Positions 23,160 to 26,142 of a stretch of DNA of 26,142 nt are shown here, one piece after another. How positions within the stretch are numbered: the stretch's first letter is position 1; every line of letters starts with the position of its first letter. Both the position numbers and the translations under genes were made by a program. A model generated the notes under the pieces. The model did not search any database, was not told where the DNA came from, and was given only the letters and a program-made list of their open reading frames with translations. Origin of the DNA: JAAYGD01 sp964428195 (GTDB taxonomy: Bacteria > Bacillota_I > Bacilli_A > RF39 > UBA660); contig CAYRXC010000010.1 in NCBI GenBank assembly GCA_964428195.1, positions 1 to 26,142 of the forward strand, given 5' to 3'.

Positions 23160-23681
23160 ATGGAACATATATATAATGACATTGATTTTATAAAAGTAGT
23201 AGATAACATTTTAAAAGATGAAAGATTTCTTTATACACAAAGTACAATCCATCATGGATTAAAAAAATTAGACCATTCAATAAAGGTTGCTTATTATTCA
23301 TATTTATATGCAAAAAAATTGAATTTAGAATATGTCAGTGTTGCAAGGGGTGGTCTTCTTCATGATTTCTATTATTCAAATATTCAAGGTAATTGTTTAT
23401 CTAAAGAATCATATGAGCTAACCCATACACATTATAAAATTGCATTATCAAACTCAACTAAGTATTTCACATTAAATGATATTGAAAAAGATATCATATA
23501 TAAACATATGTTTCCTGTAGTATTTACATTCCCAAAATATAAAGAATCTTTACTTGTATCTGCTGTAGATAAAGTAATAGGTACATATGAGTTCATATGT
23601 AAAGCAAGATTTTTAGTCAATTTTAAATTATTGTCAAAAGTAGTTCCTTCATTTATAATATTATTTAGCACATTAAAATAG
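23160..23681 (+). CDS. HD domain metal-dependent phosphohydrolase
   Basis: The 173-residue protein has a complete HD metal site: H39 (KLDHS), H68-D69 (GGLLHDF), H91 (THTHYKIA), H116 (YKHMFP) and D137 (SAVDKVI). Six ligands suggest a bi- or trinuclear metal centre. HD proteins hydrolyse phosphate esters of nucleotides or small molecules; this compact family is common in Firmicutes and its substrate is unknown. There is no membrane segment apart from a hydrophobic C-terminus (PSFIILF). I prefer ATG 23160, but GTG 23151 is possible because the ribosome binding site is weak. The stop codon lies in the loop of the following terminator. Confidence 0.88.
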   Translation: MEHIYNDIDFIKVVDNILKDERFLYTQSTIHHGLKKLDHSIKVAYYSYLYAKKLNLEYVSVARGGLLHDFYYSNIQGNCLSKESYELTHTHYKIALSNSTKYFTLNDIEKDIIYKHMFPVVFTFPKYKESLLVSAVDKVIGTYEFICKARFLVNFKLLSKVVPSFIILFSTLK

Positions 23682-23699
23682 ATTTTTAATGTGTTTTTA
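23669..23699 (+). terminator. Rho-independent terminator after the HD gene
   Basis: CACATTAAAA at 23669-23678 pairs perfectly with TTTTAATGTG at 23684-23693 around TAGAT, which contains the stop codon, followed by T's. It also sits just upstream of the tRNA-Arg promoter. Confidence 0.9.
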
Positions 23700-23702
23700 T
23701 TG

Positions 23703-23708
23703 TATAAT
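23703..23708 (+). promoter_or_regulatory. -10 element of the tRNA-Arg gene
   Basis: A perfect TATAAT nine bases upstream of the tRNA 5' end. No obvious -35 is visible because the region is the terminator's T-rich tail. Confidence 0.6.
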
Positions 23709-23716
23709 ACTTTTAT

Positions 23717-23793
23717 GTCCTTGTAGCTCAGTAGGATAGAGCAACCCCCTCCTAAGGGGTAGGTCGGCAGTTCGACTCCGCCCAAGGACGCCA
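23717..23793 (+). tRNA. tRNA-Arg (anticodon CCT)
   Basis: A full cloverleaf of 77 bases with encoded CCA. The acceptor stem pairs GTCCTTG with CAAGGAC. The D arm is GCTC/GAGC. The anticodon stem is ACCCC/GGGGT with loop CTCCTAA, so the anticodon is CCT, reading AGG. The T loop is TTCGACT. The T stem GGCAG/CCGCC has one A-C mismatch (position 52:62). Confidence 0.95.
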
Positions 23794-23806
23794 TTATTTT
23801 ATATTA

Positions 23807-23838
23807 AATAATATCTTATAATCGATATTATTTTTTTT
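23807..23838 (+). terminator. Terminator of tRNA-Arg
   Basis: AATAATATC at 23807-23815 pairs perfectly with GATATTATT at 23824-23832 around an 8-base loop, then six more T's. Confidence 0.85.
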
Positions 23839-23856
23839 AATATTAATTGATCATTA

Positions 23857-23884
23857 TTTACAAAACATAAATAAGTGTTATAAT
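23857..23884 (+). promoter_or_regulatory. Promoter of the gene at 23908
   Basis: TTTACA (23857-23862), a 16-base spacer, and TATAAT (23879-23884) with a TGT extension. The start is predicted near 23891, followed by TGGAGG. Confidence 0.75.
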
Positions 23885-23907
23885 ACTTCCAATAATGGAG
23901 GTTAAAT

Positions 23908-24282
23908 ATGTTATCGAAAAGTAAATGGTTTGTACTTAATGAAAAGGAAGTAGATGGAATTTCCAAATTTGGTATTGAATCTCCTGAAGATCCTAATTTA
24001 TTTCGAGGTATAGTTAGTGATCAAGTTATGATTCCCTTTTTATATGATTCGATAAAAGTAGTTAAAGCCGATCCTGACAAAGATGAAGAATGGTGCATAA
24101 ATGATATTTTTGTTTGTACTAGATTGGATGAAGAAGGAAATAAAGTATATGATGTCTATAAACCGTGGTGTGCTGGAGGACCCCCTGTAGGTTTTTATCA
24201 TTTTGGTTTTGAATGTTTAAAAGAAAATATGAACGAATATCCTACACACGAAAACGTATCATGTGATGAAAAAAGGTTATAA
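23908..24282 (+). CDS. Unknown 124-aa protein between two tRNA genes
   Basis: I do not recognise this protein. It is 124 residues, acidic and soluble, with no signal peptide or membrane segment. The C-terminal half has a cluster of aromatic and Gly residues (VYKPWCAGGPPVGFYHFGFECLK) and four cysteines in total. The N-terminal half (KWFVLNEKEVDGISKFGIE ... VMIPFLYDSIKVVKAD) looks like a beta-rich domain. It has its own promoter, a clear TGGAGG before ATG 23908 and its own terminator. The gene sits between tRNA-Arg and tRNA-Thr, which suits an accessory cargo gene. Confidence 0.78.
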   Translation: MLSKSKWFVLNEKEVDGISKFGIESPEDPNLFRGIVSDQVMIPFLYDSIKVVKADPDKDEEWCINDIFVCTRLDEEGNKVYDVYKPWCAGGPPVGFYHFGFECLKENMNEYPTHENVSCDEKRL

Positions 24283-24313
24283 ATAAATATGTTTATCAAT
24301 AATTAAAGATTTT

Positions 24314-24340
24314 AAAGACTTTTATAAAAAAGTCTTTTTT
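24314..24340 (+). terminator. Terminator after the 124-aa gene
   Basis: AAAGACTTTT at 24314-24323 pairs perfectly with AAAAGTCTTT at 24328-24337 around ATAA, followed by T's. Confidence 0.88.
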
Positions 24341-24355
24341 AAAAATTATTTGTTA

Positions 24356-24364
24356 TGTTATAAT
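24356..24364 (+). promoter_or_regulatory. Extended -10 promoter of tRNA-Thr
   Basis: TGTTATAAT, with the hexamer ending nine bases before the tRNA 5' end at 24373. Confidence 0.65.
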
Positions 24365-24372
24365 TCTTATAT

Positions 24373-24446
24373 GCCGTCTTAGTTCAGTGGTAGAACGGTT
24401 GCATGGTAAGCAACAAACGCGAGTCCGATTCTCGCAGATGGCACCA
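24373..24446 (+). tRNA. tRNA-Thr (anticodon GGT)
   Basis: A 74-base cloverleaf with encoded CCA. The acceptor GCCGTCT/AGATGGC includes one G-T wobble. The D arm is GTTC/GAAC. The anticodon stem is GTTGC/GCAAC with loop ATGGTAA, giving anticodon GGT (reads ACC and ACT). The variable loop is AAAC. The T arm is GCGAG/CTCGC with loop TCCGATT. Two positions are unusual: A at 32 (normally a pyrimidine) and C at 55 (normally U, the pseudouridine site). No terminator follows. Confidence 0.92.
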
Positions 24447-24474
24447 TTTGTATTAATATAAGCAATTACTTTTG

Positions 24475-24483
24475 TGCTATAAT
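24475..24483 (+). promoter_or_regulatory. Extended -10 promoter of the gene at 24507
   Basis: TGCTATAAT, 23 bases before the GTG start. The start is predicted near 24490, directly in front of AGGGAGG. Readthrough from tRNA-Thr is also possible because no terminator separates them. Confidence 0.65.
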
Positions 24484-24506
24484 GTATTTATTAGGGAGGT
24501 TTTGAA

Positions 24507-25202
24507 GTGAATTTATTTGAAAGAAATGGAAATTTAATCGATATATATTCATTTGAAGGTGACAAAGAAGCTTTAATTGAATATAGAAAAAAAATATTAA
24601 GTAATATGAACATATATGATATGTTTTATTCTTTTGAAACTACAAACGAAACTATAAAAGACAGATTTTTAAAAGCAGATGAATTAGATATAAGATTTTT
24701 GGAACATAATGATATTGAAAGAATAGATTGTAATTGGTGGTCGGAATTAAAACGAGAAGAAATTGATTCTTTTTCAAAAAAAACAGTTTGTGAAGAATTG
24801 ATTAGATCTTATATTAATGGTGACTATTCAAAGGTGGCACCAACTAGAACATTTATTCCAGAAGATGGTTTAGATATTTCAATAAATAATTTTTTGGTTA
24901 CGAAGAAACCTTATAAATTTTTTTCTAATGAGAAGCTTTTTTATCGCTTTGAAAATATAATTGATTTACCAGGTAATTTATGTGCTCTACAATTATTAGA
25001 GACCGGTAACTTTTCTCAACTTGTAAATAGTTGGTTAGTTTTTAGTGAACAACTAAAGTTATTTAAAATTAAACAAATATCCTCTATTAAAACAGAGGAT
25101 ATGAGAAATATGTATAATAGTGGTTTATTAGAAGGTAAGTATGAAGATGCTATGAATAGAATAGCAACAACACAAAGAATTTTAAGTAAAACAAGGAAAT
25201 AA
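24507..25202 (+). CDS. Unknown 231-aa protein
   Basis: I do not recognise this protein. It has 231 residues and no signal peptide or membrane segment, and is probably helical in both halves. There are pairs of aromatic residues (NWWSELKREEIDS; LFYRFENIIDLPGN) but no catalytic motif that I can name. The GTG start at 24507 is supported by AGGGAGG at 24493-24499 with a seven-base spacer. Arginine is encoded by CGN twice among 13. A 9-bp perfect inverted repeat lies inside the gene at 25077-25102. The next gene, also unknown, begins 48 bases later with its own promoter. Confidence 0.78.
   Translation: MNLFERNGNLIDIYSFEGDKEALIEYRKKILSNMNIYDMFYSFETTNETIKDRFLKADELDIRFLEHNDIERIDCNWWSELKREEIDSFSKKTVCEELIRSYINGDYSKVAPTRTFIPEDGLDISINNFLVTKKPYKFFSNEKLFYRFENIIDLPGNLCALQLLETGNFSQLVNSWLVFSEQLKLFKIKQISSIKTEDMRNMYNSGLLEGKYEDAMNRIATTQRILSKTRK
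25077..25102 (+). other. Perfect inverted repeat inside a coding region
   Basis: ATATCCTCT at 25077-25085 pairs with AGAGGATAT at 25094-25102 around an 8-base loop. The bases encode residues of the unknown 231-aa protein. No T run follows. It could be chance, an RNA structure, or a protein-binding palindrome. Confidence 0.6.
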
Positions 25203-25203
25203 C

Positions 25204-25231
25204 TTTACATTTAATTAATAAAGTCTATAAT
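25204..25231 (+). promoter_or_regulatory. Promoter of the gene at 25251
   Basis: TTTACA (25204-25209), a 16-base spacer and TATAAT (25226-25231). The start is predicted near 25238; GGGGG at 25242-25246 precedes ATG 25251. Confidence 0.7.
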
Positions 25232-25250
25232 AACTAAATATGGGGGATTT

Positions 25251-26129
25251 ATGGAAAAGAAATTTTTATCATCAACAGATACATTCTTGTCAATGTATCA
25301 AAAATTAGTAAGTGAACATACAGAAAGTAGATATCGAAAAATTGTACCTTTAGATGAACTTTGGGAAAATATCAATGTAGAAGGATTTGTGCGTAATTTA
25401 GAAGATAATCCGGATGTTGATCCTATGTTTATAAACAAATTATATTCATTTATAATAAAAAGTTATGCAAATAATGGATATGGTGCTGGTTACTTAAATC
25501 AAATGTGGAAAGTATTTGCTAAATTAGAAGATAATGGCATACTTCCAATAGATAAAAAGGAACAAGCATTATATATTAGATTGGCAGCAGAAAATATTCC
25601 TTCTTCAGGACTTGGAAGCGAAAGAGACGTTCTTAATGAGTCAAAGTTTTTGGTTGCTGGTTTAGATTCGTTTGATACATCACAATATTTCTTTAGTGCA
25701 TTAAATCAATTAAAAAAACATCGTGATAGATCTGCAACTTATGCATATTATGCAGACTTTGTAAAAACTCTTTCCGATGTTTCTTATGATGAAAAACTAC
25801 TATATGTCTTATTAGCGGAACAAATTCAAAATAAAGAAGTTCATGATAAGGGTTGGTGGTATGAAGGTGAAACTTTAAAGAAATCAACCGAAATACTAAG
25901 AGATCAATTGTATTATGGAAATCATTATGTTTTCTCAGATATTCCAGAACAACAATTTTTTGGGGAAAAGATAGAAGATTTAATAAAAAAACATGATAAA
26001 TCATACAGTGAATATAGGGACGATAGCGAAGCAAAAGGCGAATATCCAACATTAATAAAAAAACCTAGCAAAAGAAGATTTGTTACTGAAAAAAATAATT
26101 ATTATACAACAGATAGTCATATATGGTAA
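25251..26129 (+). CDS. Unknown 292-aa protein
   Basis: I do not recognise this protein. It has 292 residues, no signal peptide and no membrane segment, and is rich in helices with many Tyr, Phe and Trp residues (LWENINVEGFVRNLED; SYANNGYGAGYLNQMWKVFAKLEDNG; DKGWWYEGETLKKS). The C-terminus is basic and then Tyr-rich (KKPSKRRFVTEKNNYYTTDSHIW), which could bind nucleic acid or another protein; this is a guess. It uses CGN arginine codons three times among 11, more than the housekeeping genes. It follows the unknown 231-aa gene with its own promoter. The stop is at 26127-26129, 13 bases from the window end. Confidence 0.78.
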   Translation: MEKKFLSSTDTFLSMYQKLVSEHTESRYRKIVPLDELWENINVEGFVRNLEDNPDVDPMFINKLYSFIIKSYANNGYGAGYLNQMWKVFAKLEDNGILPIDKKEQALYIRLAAENIPSSGLGSERDVLNESKFLVAGLDSFDTSQYFFSALNQLKKHRDRSATYAYYADFVKTLSDVSYDEKLLYVLLAEQIQNKEVHDKGWWYEGETLKKSTEILRDQLYYGNHYVFSDIPEQQFFGEKIEDLIKKHDKSYSEYRDDSEAKGEYPTLIKKPSKRRFVTEKNNYYTTDSHIW

Positions 26130-26142
26130 AAATACAATAAAA

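Noticed and set aside
23432..23794. A 120-residue - strand open frame across the tRNA-Arg gene
   Set aside because: It is antisense to both the HD gene and the tRNA and has no support as a gene.
23717..24446. Integrated element with att sites at the tRNA 3' ends
   Set aside because: I found no second copy of either tRNA 3' end in the window and no integrase or phage gene, so only the weaker suggestion of accessory genes is kept.
1..26142. Reassignment of UGA to tryptophan (Mycoplasma-type code)
   Set aside because: Several clear genes end at UGA exactly where a following gene begins (4254, 6898, 12282), and conserved tryptophans are all UGG.

Overview
The window is AT-rich, and almost all arginine codons are AGA. 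Gene order and protein families point to a low-GC Gram-positive lineage (Bacilli/Firmicutes), probably an uncultured host-associated member with a compact genome; the lineage is inferred, not proven. UGA is used as a stop (for example after the genes ending at 4254, 6898 and 10070), so the code is the standard bacterial one and not a Mycoplasma-type code. Every gene I accept is on the + strand.

Layout. (1) 3-926: the 3' end of a large secreted or surface protein made of 75-residue Ig-like repeats with a Cys-rich tail, then a terminator. (2) 1103-9781: mutS, an unknown 194-aa gene, nusB, a putative zinc metallopeptidase sitting where folD is often found, xseA, xseB and alaS. (3) 9801-10070: a small CPGC thioredoxin-like protein, closed by a strong terminator. 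(4) 10112-12945: a locus with a partial duplication. A decayed copy of the ireB promoter and 5' end (10112-10220) lies in front of a divergent DUF1292 gene and a membrane-anchored LRR/transglutaminase-like protein; the intact ireB-ruvX-DUF1292 operon follows. (5) 12986-17400: trmR-trhP1-trhP2, the 5-methoxyuridine wobble (tRNA U34) module, then greA and tig. (6) 17518-19821: lon. (7) 19893-23102: deoD followed by an inactive/active pair of M16 peptidases. (8) 23160-26129: an HD phosphohydrolase, tRNA-Arg(CCT), an unknown gene, tRNA-Thr(GGT) and two more unknown genes, each with its own promoter.

How it fits together. Most of the window is housekeeping: mismatch repair, exonuclease VII, transcription factors NusB and GreA, alanyl-tRNA synthetase, wobble modification, and protein folding and proteolysis by trigger factor and Lon. 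The order alaS ... ireB-ruvX-DUF1292-trmR-trhP1-trhP2-greA matches the Bacillus subtilis arrangement with mltG and udk missing. Genes are tightly packed, with four 8-nt ATGnnTAA overlaps, stop codons lying inside terminator-like hairpins, and extended -10 promoters only a few bases from start codons.

The most interesting parts are the duplicated ireB/DUF1292 locus, whose promoter now appears to drive a surface transglutaminase-like protein, and the Ig-repeat surface protein with apparently decayed coding sequence beyond its stop. The unknown genes at 3670, 4736, 23908, 24507 and 25251 come next.
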